Part shown: positions 17,482-26,178 of the stretch, piece after piece | How the letters are laid out: every line of letters begins with the position of its first letter | Position numbering within the stretch: position 1 is the first letter of the stretch | Origin: Actinomadura coerulea | GTDB taxonomy: Bacteria; Actinomycetota; Actinomycetes; Streptosporangiales; Streptosporangiaceae | Direction of reading: 5' to 3' | Assembly: GCF_014208105.1 (NCBI RefSeq) | Contig: NZ_JACHMQ010000001.1 | Span: forward strand, 3,100,001-3,164,000 | DNA length: 64,000 bases | Position numbers and translations under genes: made by a program | The notes under the pieces: model-generated | The model's database searches: none | The model's input: only the letters and a program-made list of their open reading frames with translations | Told to the model about the DNA's origin: nothing

Positions 17482-18242
17482 CCGGACCGGTGGCCCAGCG
17501 CGGTCGGGTGGTAGGACGAGCCGATCGGGATCGTGACCGCGTTGAGCCAGTCGTCGCCGGAGCACAGCTCGTGCCCGGAGAACTCGTCCCGGACGTCCGA
17601 CCAGGTGAATCCGGCGCGCCCCGCGGCGGCCGAGACCACCGTGTCGAGGGTGTCGGCGGCGTGGTTGAGCGCGGTGCGCTTGGTGTTGCTCAGCCCCGCG
17701 CACCAGTCGACGATGATGTAGAGGCGCGGGTACCCGAGCACCACCACCCGCGCCGACGGGGACTTCGCGCGGATCTTGCCGTACAGCGAGTCGAGCTGGC
17801 CGGGGAGCGTGTTCTTCATGTAGGTCTCGGCCTGCGTCACCCTGCTCTGGCACGAGGAGTTCGACTGCAGGACGCAGGTCTGCATGACGTCGGCGAACCC
17901 GGCGTCGTTGCCGCCGGCGGTGACGCTCACGAGCGTCGTGGACGAGCTGAGCGCGCCGAGCTGGCCGCTCGCGATGGTCGTGGTCGTCGCGCCGGAGCAG
18001 GCGACGAACTTGTACGACGACGTGGCGTGCGACGCCGCCCACAGGTTCGGGTAGGCGTTGGCGCTGCGCTGGCAGCTTCCGCTGTTCGGATCGTACTTCC
18101 CGGCCCCCGTGCCGGACGAGTAGGAGTCGCCGAGGGCGACGTAGTCGGGCCCGGCCGCCGAAGCGGCCCCGGACCCGAGCAGTGAGGCGGCGGCGAAGGT
18201 CGCCGCACCGAAGGCGACCAGACTGGGGCGGGATAGACGCAT
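17427..18242 (-). CDS. Secreted SGNH/GDSL hydrolase (lipase/esterase)
   Basis: The 271-residue precursor has a Sec signal peptide (basic start, hydrophobic core, cleavage after about residue 29 near ASAAG). A mature SGNH hydrolase follows. The nucleophile lies in ALGDSYSSG, the oxyanion Gly and Asn in TAGGNDAGF, and the catalytic His in SYHPTALGH. Six Cys could form three disulfides, as in Streptomyces extracellular lipases of this type. I chose the ATG at 18242 because CGGAG lies 8 bases upstream. It is probably monocistronic and faces cmx tail to tail with overlap. Confidence 0.9.
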   Translation of the reverse strand: MRLSRPSLVAFGAATFAAASLLGSGAASAAGPDYVALGDSYSSGTGAGKYDPNSGSCQRSANAYPNLWAASHATSSYKFVACSGATTTTIASGQLGALSSSTTLVSVTAGGNDAGFADVMQTCVLQSNSSCQSRVTQAETYMKNTLPGQLDSLYGKIRAKSPSARVVVLGYPRLYIIVDWCAGLSNTKRTALNHAADTLDTVVSAAAGRAGFTWSDVRDEFSGHELCSGDDWLNAVTIPIGSSYHPTALGHRSGYLPALTGSASLALQKQT

Positions 18243-18587
18243 CGGCACACTCCGGGCGACGTATCGAATTGTGTCTTCCGTCCTATACCCGTGGCACCTT
18301 TATAACAAGCTCAAGACTGATCAACTTTGTTTGGCATGATTCGCCATTGCCATCCGAAACAGCCGAAATCTCTGCGCGGCCGACCCAAGATCTCACAACC
18401 ATTCCGGACCGCTTCCCAATGGCCCCAGGAGCCCCGTGCTGCCCCACGCACCCTGCTCGCCACCAGCCCGCCCGCCCCTCACCGGCCCGGCGGGGGCGGC
18501 CGCCGGCGACCGGGCACGGTTCCCCTCCGGAAGAAATGACCGATGCGGCGACAATTCACTATCCAGTGACCAATCGCGTCAGGCACC
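18243..18587. other. Intergenic region upstream of the SGNH hydrolase
   Basis: About 345 bp without a supported gene. The 18250-18350 part is AT-richer and probably holds the hydrolase promoter on the minus strand. The rest, up to the terminator of the next minus-strand gene, shows no recognised element. Confidence 0.5.
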
Positions 18588-18636
18588 AAAAAAGCGGGTG
18601 GGGCAGGACGCCCGAATTGCGTCCCGCCCCACCCGC
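18588..18636 (-). terminator. Rho-independent terminator of the PGPGW-type membrane gene
   Basis: Read on the minus strand, an 18-bp stem with one mismatch (18619-18636 with 18594-18611, loop 18612-18618) is followed by six T (A run at 18588-18593). It sits 16 bp after the stop of the membrane protein gene. Confidence 0.88.
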
Positions 18637-18652
18637 CTCGCTCGGCCCGGGC

Positions 18653-18958
18653 TCAGCCCTTGCGGCCGAGGCGGGAGGCCCCGCCCCGGACCCGGCGCCA
18701 CGCGGCGCGCGCGTGGCCGTTCACGCTGGTGCTGATGCGCCGCGCGGTCGGGAACTCGGTGCCGAGGAGGCCGAGCCCGGCGAGGATCGCGACGATGCCG
18801 GGACCGGGCAGCACGAGCATGGCGACGCCCGCGACGATCAGGGCGGCGCCGGCGACCGCGACGCCGATCTTGCGGAGCAGTCGGACGTGCGCGCCGCGGC
18901 GGCTCGCGGCCGCCGCCTCGGCGTCCGTCCCGGCGCGGTCCATGGCGGTCGTGGTCAC
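18653..18958 (-). CDS. TIGR02611 / PGPGW family small membrane protein
   Basis: The 101-residue protein has two adjacent hydrophobic helices carrying the family stretch MLVLPGPGIVAILAGLGLLGTEFP, flanked by basic ends (HARAAWRRVRGG). The function is unknown; it is a small inner-membrane protein conserved in actinobacteria. The GTG at 18958 follows GGGGG; a longer frame to 19009 lacks a ribosome site. A strong terminator follows. Confidence 0.82.
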   Translation of the reverse strand: MTTTAMDRAGTDAEAAAASRRGAHVRLLRKIGVAVAGAALIVAGVAMLVLPGPGIVAILAGLGLLGTEFPTARRISTSVNGHARAAWRRVRGGASRLGRKG

Positions 18959-19104
18959 ATCGTCCCCCGATCTGCGTACAAGGCTTTCTTCTGGGACGAA
19001 CCGGCACACCGCCGAAGATCCCCGATCGGGCGCGGTGTGGCCAGAGTCACAGGCCCGTCCCCGGAGCGGCCGCCCGCCGTCCGCGGCCCGCTAGCATCGC
19101 GGAA

Positions 19105-19599
19105 ATGAAGATCCCGTTCGGCGCGCGGGCCCGTCTCGGGACCCTGGCCGCGCCGGTGTGGAGGCGGCTGAGCGGCCGCGCGCAGTGGCGGCTCGCGCGG
19201 CTCCGGCACCAGACGTTCCTGGTGTACGCGGGAGGGATCGTCCGGGACGAACAGGGGCGGATCCTGCTGCTCCGGCACCGGCTGTGGCCCGCGTACCGCG
19301 CCTGGGGCCTGCCGGGCGGATACGTCGACGCCTGCGAGCGGCTCGAGGACGGGGTCGCGCGCGAGGTCCGGGAGGAGACGGCCCTGGAGGTCGAGGTCAC
19401 CGGGCCGCCGCTCCACGTCGCGAGCGGGTTCCGCCACCGGGTCGAGGCCTACTACGCGGCCCGGGTCGTCGGCGGGCGGCTCGACCTGGACGCGGGCGAG
19501 ATCCTGGAGGCCCGCTGGTGGCCTCTCGACGCGCTCCCCGGCGAGATGTCGCCCCGGCTCCGCGCCGTCATCGCCTCTCTTGACCTCGACCGCGGTTGA
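19105..19599 (+). CDS. Nudix hydrolase
   Basis: The 164-residue protein has a Nudix fold at about residues 38-155. The Nudix box lies around residues 72-94 (GGYVDACERLEDG then REVREETAL), with the metal-binding Glu residues in REVREE. Nudix enzymes cleave nucleoside-diphosphate-X compounds; the substrate is not evident. An N-terminal helical segment of about 35 residues precedes the domain. The PPOX gene follows after 17 bp and may be co-transcribed. Confidence 0.88.
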   Translation: MKIPFGARARLGTLAAPVWRRLSGRAQWRLARLRHQTFLVYAGGIVRDEQGRILLLRHRLWPAYRAWGLPGGYVDACERLEDGVAREVREETALEVEVTGPPLHVASGFRHRVEAYYAARVVGGRLDLDAGEILEARWWPLDALPGEMSPRLRAVIASLDLDRG

Positions 19600-19616
19600 G
19601 GTCGCAGCCTGGTGGC

Positions 19617-20009
19617 ATGAGCCTCACCGACCTCGAACGCGAATACCTCTCCACCCAGCGCCTCGGCCGCCTCGCCACCGTCGGCCCCAAGGGCGACCCG
19701 CAGAACAACCCCGTCGGGTTCGCCTACAACGCCGAGACCGGCACGATCGACATCGGCGGCTGGAATCTCGCCGAATCCCGCAAGTACCGCAACCTCCGCC
19801 ACAACGACCAGGTCGCCTTCGTCGTGGACGACCTGGTCTCCGTCAACCCGTGGCGGGTGCGGGGCATCGAGATCCGCGGACGCGCCGAGACCGCGGTCGC
19901 GGAGGACTCCCGCTTCAGCGGCGACGTCATCCGCGTCCACCCGCACACCGTCTTCAGCTGGGGCATCGACCCCGCCGCCGACGGGATGACCAAGCGCACC
20001 ATCGAGTAG
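19617..20009 (+). CDS. PPOX-class F420-dependent oxidoreductase
   Basis: The 130-residue split-barrel flavin-fold protein belongs to the actinobacterial PPOX family that uses F420. The start MSLTDLEREYL, the strand LGRLATVGPKGDPQNNPVGF, and later VDDLVSVNPWRVRGIEIRGRA are typical. A conserved Thr/Trp-containing C-terminal motif (FSWGID) ends it. Relatives reduce biliverdin, quinones or unknown small molecules. The ATG at 19617 is chosen because the family begins there. Confidence 0.9.
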   Translation: MSLTDLEREYLSTQRLGRLATVGPKGDPQNNPVGFAYNAETGTIDIGGWNLAESRKYRNLRHNDQVAFVVDDLVSVNPWRVRGIEIRGRAETAVAEDSRFSGDVIRVHPHTVFSWGIDPAADGMTKRTIE

Positions 20010-20028
20010 CCCCGCCCGGCTCTGACCG

Positions 20029-20595
20029 TCAGGCGCCGACGTCGCCGGGGCCGAAGGGAGGGAGGTAGATCTCGTCGCGGCGGACCACCCGCAGGCCGGG
20101 ACGGTCCGCGGCCGACAGATCGACCTCCCCCTCCGCGTACAGGACGACTTCCGCGAGCCGGTCGAGGGGCGGCAGCGGCCCGAAGTCGCCGTGGGCGAGG
20201 GTGAGGGACTCCAGGCCGACGATGTCCGTGAGGCTCGACAGGCCGACGACGTCGAGGTTGGACAGGATGAGTCGGCGGACGGGGGTGCCGGCGAGCTGCG
20301 CCAGATCCACGTTGGAGGCGGGTCCGGCGAGTTGCAGCAGGTCCCATGACCGGCCGGCCAGGGGCCCGAGGTCCATGCCGTTCTCGTCCCAGAGCAGGGC
20401 CTCGGTGACGGAGGTCAGCCACCGGACGGGCTCGAACGTCCCCACCCACTCGTAGTCGGTCGTGAGCCGGCGGCGCCGCAAGATCGCCTCGGCGGGCGGC
20501 GGCTCCTCGGCGTCGGTACCGGCCAGCACCCGCCGCCACACCGGCCACAGATTCGCCCAGAACTCGTCCCAGACGAACTCCTCGTCACCATCCAC
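20029..20595 (-). CDS. Hypothetical protein with leucine-rich-like repeats
   Basis: The 188-residue product (GTG at 20595, or TTG at 20631 if longer) has an acidic, Trp-rich N-terminus (EFVWDEFWANLWPVWRR). It then has short repeats in which Leu recurs every few residues (VRRLILSNLDVVGLSSL, VGLESLTLAHGDF), like a small leucine-rich-repeat solenoid. No signal peptide or membrane segment is present. It is convergent with the PPOX gene. Function not recognised. Confidence 0.6.
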   Translation of the reverse strand: MDGDEEFVWDEFWANLWPVWRRVLAGTDAEEPPPAEAILRRRRLTTDYEWVGTFEPVRWLTSVTEALLWDENGMDLGPLAGRSWDLLQLAGPASNVDLAQLAGTPVRRLILSNLDVVGLSSLTDIVGLESLTLAHGDFGPLPPLDRLAEVVLYAEGEVDLSAADRPGLRVVRRDEIYLPPFGPGDVGA

Positions 20596-20656
20596 TCCGG
20601 CATTGTCGCCCCCGGACGGGCGTACTGGCAAAGCAGAAGTGACACGCCCTCAGTCG

Positions 20657-20666
20657 CGCACGTGCG
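20657..20666. promoter_or_regulatory. CGCACGTGCG palindrome
   Basis: A perfect 10-bp palindrome in the gap before the HExxH gene, followed by GGATT. The same palindrome recurs in gaps at 30613, 36259 and, with one change, near 26031, 26046 and 30988. This points to a shared DNA-binding protein; the factor is unknown. Confidence 0.5.
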
Positions 20667-20831
20667 GGATTCGCACACCAGTCACTTACACGAGCGATAT
20701 GCGGGGCATGCGAATTCCGAACGCGACCATTTTGAGCCACTCCCAAGGCCATTTACGGCCAATAGCGACCACGGGCTCGGAGTACGTGATAAAAATCTGA
20801 CGGCCGTGAGGTGACGACCGTCAGGAACCCT

Positions 20832-21770
20832 ATGAGCGAGAAAAGCGAGACGCCCCCGCCGTGGTCTCCGGCGATCAGCGCCGGGTGCCCGGTCGGCTTC
20901 GCGCAGCAGGCGTGGATCGAGGCCTCGATCACCTGGTTCGTCGAGGAGTTCGGCCGGGACCCGGTGATGCGGCCGATCGTCCTGCCCCGACCGGATCTGC
21001 GGTCCGCCGGCTACACCGGCACGCCGAAGCAGATCGACGACGCGGTCGCACGGACGTGCGAGCAGATGGGGATCGACCGAACCGAACTCACCGTGGAACT
21101 GTTCGACCGGGAGGGCGAGGACGCGACCACCCGCGAAGGCAAGCGCGCGGTCGGGCACTACTACGTCGAGAACGGCCGGGCGGTCATCGGGCTCGACGTG
21201 ACGGAGGCGTCCGACGCCGCCTACCTGATCGCCGTGATCGCACACGAACTCTGCCATGTCCGCCTCCTCGGCGAAGAGCGGATCACCAACGAACGCAAGG
21301 ACCACGAGCGGCTCACCGACCTCCTCACCGTCTATTTCGGATTCGGCGTCTTCAGCACGAACGCCGCCCTGAGGTTCGGCGAGGCCACCCGCGGCTTCTC
21401 CGTCCAGCCGCTGGGCGATCTGGACGAGCGCACCCTGAACGCCGCCCGCAACGACGGCTATTCGCGGCTCGGATATCTGACCGAGCCCGAATTCGGCTAC
21501 GCGATGGCCTGCTACGCCTGGCTGCGCGGCGAGACCGAGCCGCCATGGGCGGCCCGCCTGGACCCGGGGCCGCGCGCCCTCCTGCGGCAGGGCCTCGCCT
21601 ACCTCTCCCGGTCCGCCCGGCCGGGCGAATTCCCGACCCTCCGGACCGGAGGCGTCCCCGTCACGGTCCGCCTGGTACCGAAGACCAGATCCCCGTGGCG
21701 CGGTGGCCTTCACCTGACGGTCAAGCCGACCAACTGGCCGCCGGACGCACCTGGCCACCGCCCGTCATGA
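20832..21770 (+). CDS. HExxH-containing protein, possible metallopeptidase
   Basis: The 312-residue product has HELCH near its middle (IAVIAHELCHVRLLGEE), fitting a zincin active-site helix, with a further Glu about 20 residues later in a helix rich in acidic residues (ERKDHERLTDLLTVYFG). The C-terminal third is basic and lacks motifs. There is no signal peptide, so any peptidase would be cytosolic. I chose the ATG at 20832, preceded by AGGAA; a GTG at 20811 is possible. It lies next to the CxxC protein and the AAA gene, which might supply substrates or regulation; that link is inference. Confidence 0.65.
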   Translation: MSEKSETPPPWSPAISAGCPVGFAQQAWIEASITWFVEEFGRDPVMRPIVLPRPDLRSAGYTGTPKQIDDAVARTCEQMGIDRTELTVELFDREGEDATTREGKRAVGHYYVENGRAVIGLDVTEASDAAYLIAVIAHELCHVRLLGEERITNERKDHERLTDLLTVYFGFGVFSTNAALRFGEATRGFSVQPLGDLDERTLNAARNDGYSRLGYLTEPEFGYAMACYAWLRGETEPPWAARLDPGPRALLRQGLAYLSRSARPGEFPTLRTGGVPVTVRLVPKTRSPWRGGLHLTVKPTNWPPDAPGHRPS

Positions 21771-21785
21771 CCCCGCGCAGCGTGG

Positions 21786-22055
21786 TCACCGTTCTTCACC
21801 AGCCGGTCTCCGCTGCCGCGCCAGCCTCCCCAGCGCATCACGCCAATGCAGGTGCGAAAGGTCCCTCGCTTGCGCGACATGCTCGTCGCAGAACCATTCC
21901 ACCTCCGAAGGGTGGCCGCACCACCCCTGCCGGTCCCGTTCCCGTTGCCATACCTCTTCCTCCGGGCTGACTGCGAACTGAACGGTCTCGAACGAGGAGA
22001 AAGAATCCCCGTCCTTCATCGAGCGCAGGCAGACAAAGCACATCGGCGGCCTCAC
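21786..22055 (-). CDS. Small CxxC zinc-binding-like protein
   Basis: The 89-residue protein starts at a GTG (22055) with GAGGAG at 5-base spacing. It has CFVC near the N-terminus and later WCGH and FCDEH, a pattern able to hold one or two zinc ions. The rest is charged and Trp-rich. No family is recognised. It lies downstream of the AAA gene in the same direction with a 161-bp gap, and is convergent with the HExxH gene. Confidence 0.6.
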   Translation of the reverse strand: MRPPMCFVCLRSMKDGDSFSSFETVQFAVSPEEEVWQRERDRQGWCGHPSEVEWFCDEHVAQARDLSHLHWRDALGRLARQRRPAGEER

Positions 22056-22216
22056 GGCGACTCCTCGGATAAGGCAACTCCATCGAACGGTAACGCGGCG
22101 GTGGCGTCCTCTCGTATGATCCTCCGGCCTGGTCACCGGCGCACTCCCGACCATCAAGTCCTGCCCGCCGACCCGCAGGACCAGGCCGCATGGCCGGCGG
22201 AGGGACGCGTGGGCGA

Positions 22217-25200
22217 TCAGAGATACAGCCCCACATTCTTCGACCGCGTTTCGGGGGTGACGGGCCGCAGGTCGGCGGCGCGCAGGGTGGTGATCTCGGC
22301 GTCGTCCGGGCGGTCTCCGGCGGTGATGCGCTGCGCCTGGGACGCGATGGCGGCGTCGAGGAGGTTGCGCATGAGCCGGCCGTTGCCGAAGGACGGTCCG
22401 CGGGCGCTGCTCCGGAGCAGGGCGCGGAGCCGGCCGGGGACGTCCGGGGCCAGGGTGAAGCCCTCGGCCGCGGCGAGGCACTGGAAGATCTCGGCGAGTT
22501 CGCCGTCGGTGTAGTCGGGGAAGGCGATGCGCTTGGGGAAGCGCGATTCCAGCCCCGAGTTGGCGGCGAGGAAGCGGCGCATCTCGCGTTCGTATCCGGC
22601 GGCGATGACGACGAGGTCGCCCCGGTACTCCTCCATGAGCTGGATCAGCGTGGCGATGGCCTCCTGCCCGTAGGCGTCGGACGCCAGCGCGTAGGCCTCG
22701 TCCAGGAAGAGGACGCCGCCCAGCGCCCGCTCCACGGCGGCGCGGACGCGGGGCGCGGTCTGCCCGAGGTAGGGGGCGATCAGATCGGCGCGGGACGCCT
22801 CGACCATATGGCCGCTGGACAGCAGGCCCAGCTGCGCGTAGACGTCCGCGACGAGCCGGGCGACGGTCGTCTTGGCGGTGCCGGGGTTGCCGGTGAACAC
22901 CATGTGCCGGGTGGGCGCGGCGGGCTTCGCGCCGACGCCGCGGCGCAGGTCGGCGGCGCGGGCCTCGGCGATCAGCCCGCGGACCTCCCGCTTGACCTCG
23001 TCCAGCCCGATGAGCGCGTCGAGTTCGGCGAAGGGGTCGGTGACGGACGGGGCGCGGGTGGTGCCGCTCAGCACGTCCGGGATGTCCTCCGGGCCGAGGG
23101 CGGCGAGGTCGTCGGTGGAGGGGGCGCCGAGCGCCGTGACGCGGCGGGCCTGCAGGGCGACGGCGCGTTCGCAGAGGTTGCGCATGACGCGGGCGTTGCC
23201 GAAGGACCGGACGCGCGGCGAACGCCGGAGCAGCTCGGAGACCTTGCCGAGCGCGGCGGCGGACGGCTCCACGCCGGCCGCGGCGGCCTGGCCGGTGAAG
23301 ATCTCCACGAGTTCGGCGTCGGTGAAGTCGGGAAACCGGATACTGGTGGGGAACCGGGAGGCCAGCCCCGGATTCGCGGTGAGGAAGCGCTGCATCTCGC
23401 TCTCGTAGCCGGCGACGATCACCACCAGGTCGTCGCGATGGTCCTCCAGCGCCTTCAGCAGTTCCGCGATCGCCTCGGGGCCGTAGTCGTTCTCGGAGGC
23501 GCTCTGCGTGAGCGAGTACGCCTCGTCGATCAGCAGCACGCCGCCGACCGCGCTCTGCACGACCTCGCGGGTCTTGGGCGCCGTCTGGCCGATGTACCGG
23601 CCGACGAGCCGGGCGCGGGACGCCTCGACCAGATGCCCGGACGACAGCACGCCGAGGTTCTTGAAGATCCGGGCGACCAGCCGTGCGACGACCGTCTTGC
23701 CGGTGCCGGGGTTGCCGGTGAACACCATGTGGAGGGCGGGCGGCGGGGCCGCTGACAGCCCCGCGTCCCGGCGCAGGCTCCCGGCCCGGACGCGCGCGGC
23801 GACCAGCTCGATCTCCTGCTTGACCGCGTCCAGGCCGGTCAGGGCGTTCAGCTCGGCCATCGGGTCGGCGGCCTGCTTCGCCTCGCCCAGGGAGGCGGGG
23901 ATGTCGGCACTCGTGACGAGGAGGTCCTCGCCCGGTTCCGTCCGCTCGCGCACGGCCGCCAGGACGAGACCGGCGAGGTAGGGCGCGAGGCGGGCGTTGC
24001 GGAGATTGCGCACCGGCGGTGTCCGGACCAGCAGCTCTCCCGCCGCGGTCAGGGCTCCCTCGTCCGCGCGGGCCCCGCGCTCGTCCAGCGCGCGGCGGAA
24101 CAGCTCGGCGAAGCCTTCGGCGTCGAAGGGATGCGTGGGCACCGTCGTGAACCGCAGGGCCAGCGCAGGGTTGACCCCACGGACCACCTCGTCGCCGCCC
24201 GGCTCGCACAGCGCGACGACGTGCAGGCCGTCCCGGACGTCGATGGCCCGGTGCAGCTCCTCTAGCGCCGCCGCACCGGCGTCCTCGTTGCGCGCCAGGT
24301 CGTCGAGGCCATCGATGATCAGTACCCGCTTCCCGGCGCAGTCCCGGATGGCGTCCAGCATCTTCATCGTGGCGGCCGATGCCGTCTTGTCCGCGTAGTG
24401 GTCGCCGGCCTGCCAGAGCGGATCTCCGGTGACGCGGCGGTCGGTGAGCAGCCGGGCGGCCTCCCTGGCGGCGTCCCGCTTCCCGGTGCCGTCCGGGCCG
24501 GCCAGCAGGAGCCGGAGGTCCCCGGCGCTGGTGGTGATCTCCTTCAGCGCGGCGACGACGTCGGGCTGTCCGACCAGCCCGAAGGCGGCGTCCGCCTCCC
24601 GGCCCTCCTCATCGCCCGGCGACTGCGAGGACGGACCTGACGAGAGCGTGGACATCACCGGGTTGACGACGCGGCGGCGGGGAGCATAGAGCTGCCTCAG
24701 CTGCCGCATGAATGTCCTGACCGGGAGCCAGACGCCCTCGGGGAACAGGGCGTTGCCAGGAAGACCGTGCGCCGCGCCGATGAAGCGCGCCGCGAAGTCC
24801 AGCCAGCGCCTGCAGGCTTCGGCTTCACCCGCGCCCAGCGCCCTGCAGAGCCAGCCTCCGGTCGCGTCCGTCCAGGACTCGCGGTCAAAGCCGGACCCCT
24901 GGGCGGCGAACCGGTCCAGCAGTCCCCGGAAGGACTCTTCGCCGACGACGGCGGAGAACCCGACGGGAACAGCGTCGAGTCCGGCATTCCGGAGAAGACT
25001 GACGAGCAGGTCGTCCGCCGACTCCTTGTGCGGGGCCGCCTCCAGCAGATGCTCGTGCAGCGGCCGCAGCCCTGACCAGACCCACTCCAGGTATCCGATC
25101 GGCCCGGCGAGTTCCGGCAGGACCGCCACCGTGGCGTCATCGGCCCGCGCGGCCCACGCCGCCGCACGGTCGGTGTCCTCCATGTCGTTGAGCGCCGGCG

Positions 25201-25699
25201 GCGGATCGTCGAAGAGCCGTATCAGCGCCTGCCGCCTCGCCTCCAGCGGCTCGATCCCCGCCAGGACGTCCAGCGACTTGCGGTTCAACTCCAACGCGAG
25301 GCCGAGATCCGGCACGTTCTCCAGCCAGTGCAGGGGAAGGAACTCTCCCCGGCTGACGTACCAGTCATCGGCGCCGCTCAGAGGGCCGTGGCCCTTCTTG
25401 TGGTAAGCGCCGAAGCAATGCCGTTTCAGCTGTGCATGTGAACCGGTGCGAAGGGTCGATGCGCCGAACAGGAACTCGGTCGTGAGGATGAGCTCCGCCA
25501 CCACGAGAGGAGCCGGGGTCGTGAGGTTGACGCTCCTGTCCGTGGTCAAGTTCGCATAGCGCGGGTCAGCCACCAGTTTGTCGACGCGCGCGCCGATCTC
25601 CTCGCACAGGCCGTCGGGGACCCGCCATGGGCCGACCGACCACAGATCCAGCATCGGCTCGTCGGTGACGAGGAGTTCCAGATGTTCCGGTAGTGGCAT
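22217..25699 (-). CDS. Triple AAA-module ATPase (CbbX/SpoVK type) with unknown N-terminal domain
   Basis: The 1160-residue protein has an unrecognised N-terminal domain (residues 1-350) and three AAA modules. Module 1 is degenerate (GPDGTGKR at 401-408, IDGLDD at 462-467). Modules 2 and 3 look active: GNPGTGKT at 662-669 with LLIDEA at 722-727, and GNPGTAKT at 937-944 with LFLDEA at 997-1002. Modules 2 and 3 belong to the CbbX/SpoVK/EccA-like clade, whose members remodel other proteins. I chose the ATG at 25699 because GGGAG lies 9 bases upstream. It is divergent from the first disordered-protein cassette, so it may act on those products; that link is inferred. Confidence 0.88.
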   Translation of the reverse strand: MPLPEHLELLVTDEPMLDLWSVGPWRVPDGLCEEIGARVDKLVADPRYANLTTDRSVNLTTPAPLVVAELILTTEFLFGASTLRTGSHAQLKRHCFGAYHKKGHGPLSGADDWYVSRGEFLPLHWLENVPDLGLALELNRKSLDVLAGIEPLEARRQALIRLFDDPPPALNDMEDTDRAAAWAARADDATVAVLPELAGPIGYLEWVWSGLRPLHEHLLEAAPHKESADDLLVSLLRNAGLDAVPVGFSAVVGEESFRGLLDRFAAQGSGFDRESWTDATGGWLCRALGAGEAEACRRWLDFAARFIGAAHGLPGNALFPEGVWLPVRTFMRQLRQLYAPRRRVVNPVMSTLSSGPSSQSPGDEEGREADAAFGLVGQPDVVAALKEITTSAGDLRLLLAGPDGTGKRDAAREAARLLTDRRVTGDPLWQAGDHYADKTASAATMKMLDAIRDCAGKRVLIIDGLDDLARNEDAGAAALEELHRAIDVRDGLHVVALCEPGGDEVVRGVNPALALRFTTVPTHPFDAEGFAELFRRALDERGARADEGALTAAGELLVRTPPVRNLRNARLAPYLAGLVLAAVRERTEPGEDLLVTSADIPASLGEAKQAADPMAELNALTGLDAVKQEIELVAARVRAGSLRRDAGLSAAPPPALHMVFTGNPGTGKTVVARLVARIFKNLGVLSSGHLVEASRARLVGRYIGQTAPKTREVVQSAVGGVLLIDEAYSLTQSASENDYGPEAIAELLKALEDHRDDLVVIVAGYESEMQRFLTANPGLASRFPTSIRFPDFTDAELVEIFTGQAAAAGVEPSAAALGKVSELLRRSPRVRSFGNARVMRNLCERAVALQARRVTALGAPSTDDLAALGPEDIPDVLSGTTRAPSVTDPFAELDALIGLDEVKREVRGLIAEARAADLRRGVGAKPAAPTRHMVFTGNPGTAKTTVARLVADVYAQLGLLSSGHMVEASRADLIAPYLGQTAPRVRAAVERALGGVLFLDEAYALASDAYGQEAIATLIQLMEEYRGDLVVIAAGYEREMRRFLAANSGLESRFPKRIAFPDYTDGELAEIFQCLAAAEGFTLAPDVPGRLRALLRSSARGPSFGNGRLMRNLLDAAIASQAQRITAGDRPDDAEITTLRAADLRPVTPETRSKNVGLYL

Positions 25700-26178
25700 C
25701 GCACCCATCTCCCGAATACGCCGTTCCGGCAGTGATGGCCGTCTGCCGCGCTGCTCGACGGCGGCAGGCCGTCCGACGGGCCATGGTAGGAGCGTGAGCC
25801 GCCATTTCCCCGCTCGAGTCAGGGCCGGAAGTTGCCAGGCCATGCACAGGCACGGCACACAACACCCCAGAGAGCCCCTTACCTCCACAAACAGGACGGT
25901 GACGCAACGGTTGAAAAGTACCGCCTGGACCATTGATTACTCTAGGCAGGTCGTCTGCAATGGACGATTATGTCGCATAGCAGCTCATGGGCGACTCATA
26001 ACACATGGCACCTTTCAGCGGACCAAAGGGCGCACGTGCAAAGTTCGTACGTGCACGATTACATAGGGGACCGGTGTGCTTGCGACGTCAGCCCCGCGCG
26101 TCAAGGGACACGCCCGGCGATGCCGTCCGACCTCTGCCCCATGGCGGTTCGCCTTCCCCCTATGGAAAGGCTGTGCGC
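25700..26178. other. Divergent promoter region of the AAA gene and cassette 1
   Basis: About 480 bp without a supported gene. The AT-rich part (25910-26070) probably carries promoters for both directions. At 26031-26066 lies an element almost identical to that at 30974-31009: GCACGTGCAAAGTTC, then an ACGTGCACG block and TTACATAG. Confidence 0.6.
26031..26066 (+). promoter_or_regulatory. Conserved cassette element, copy 1
   Basis: A 36-bp element with two CACGTG-like half palindromes (26031-26040 CGCACGTGCA and 26046-26055 CGTACGTGCA), ending in a TTACATAG box that could be a -10 region. Copy 2 at 30974-31009 differs at a single base. The two lie 113 and 100 bp before matching GTG starts. Confidence 0.7.

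Noticed and set aside
22217..25699. EccA-type type VII secretion ATPase
   Set aside because: The AAA modules are of a related clade, but there are no WXG100, EccC or EccD genes in the window.
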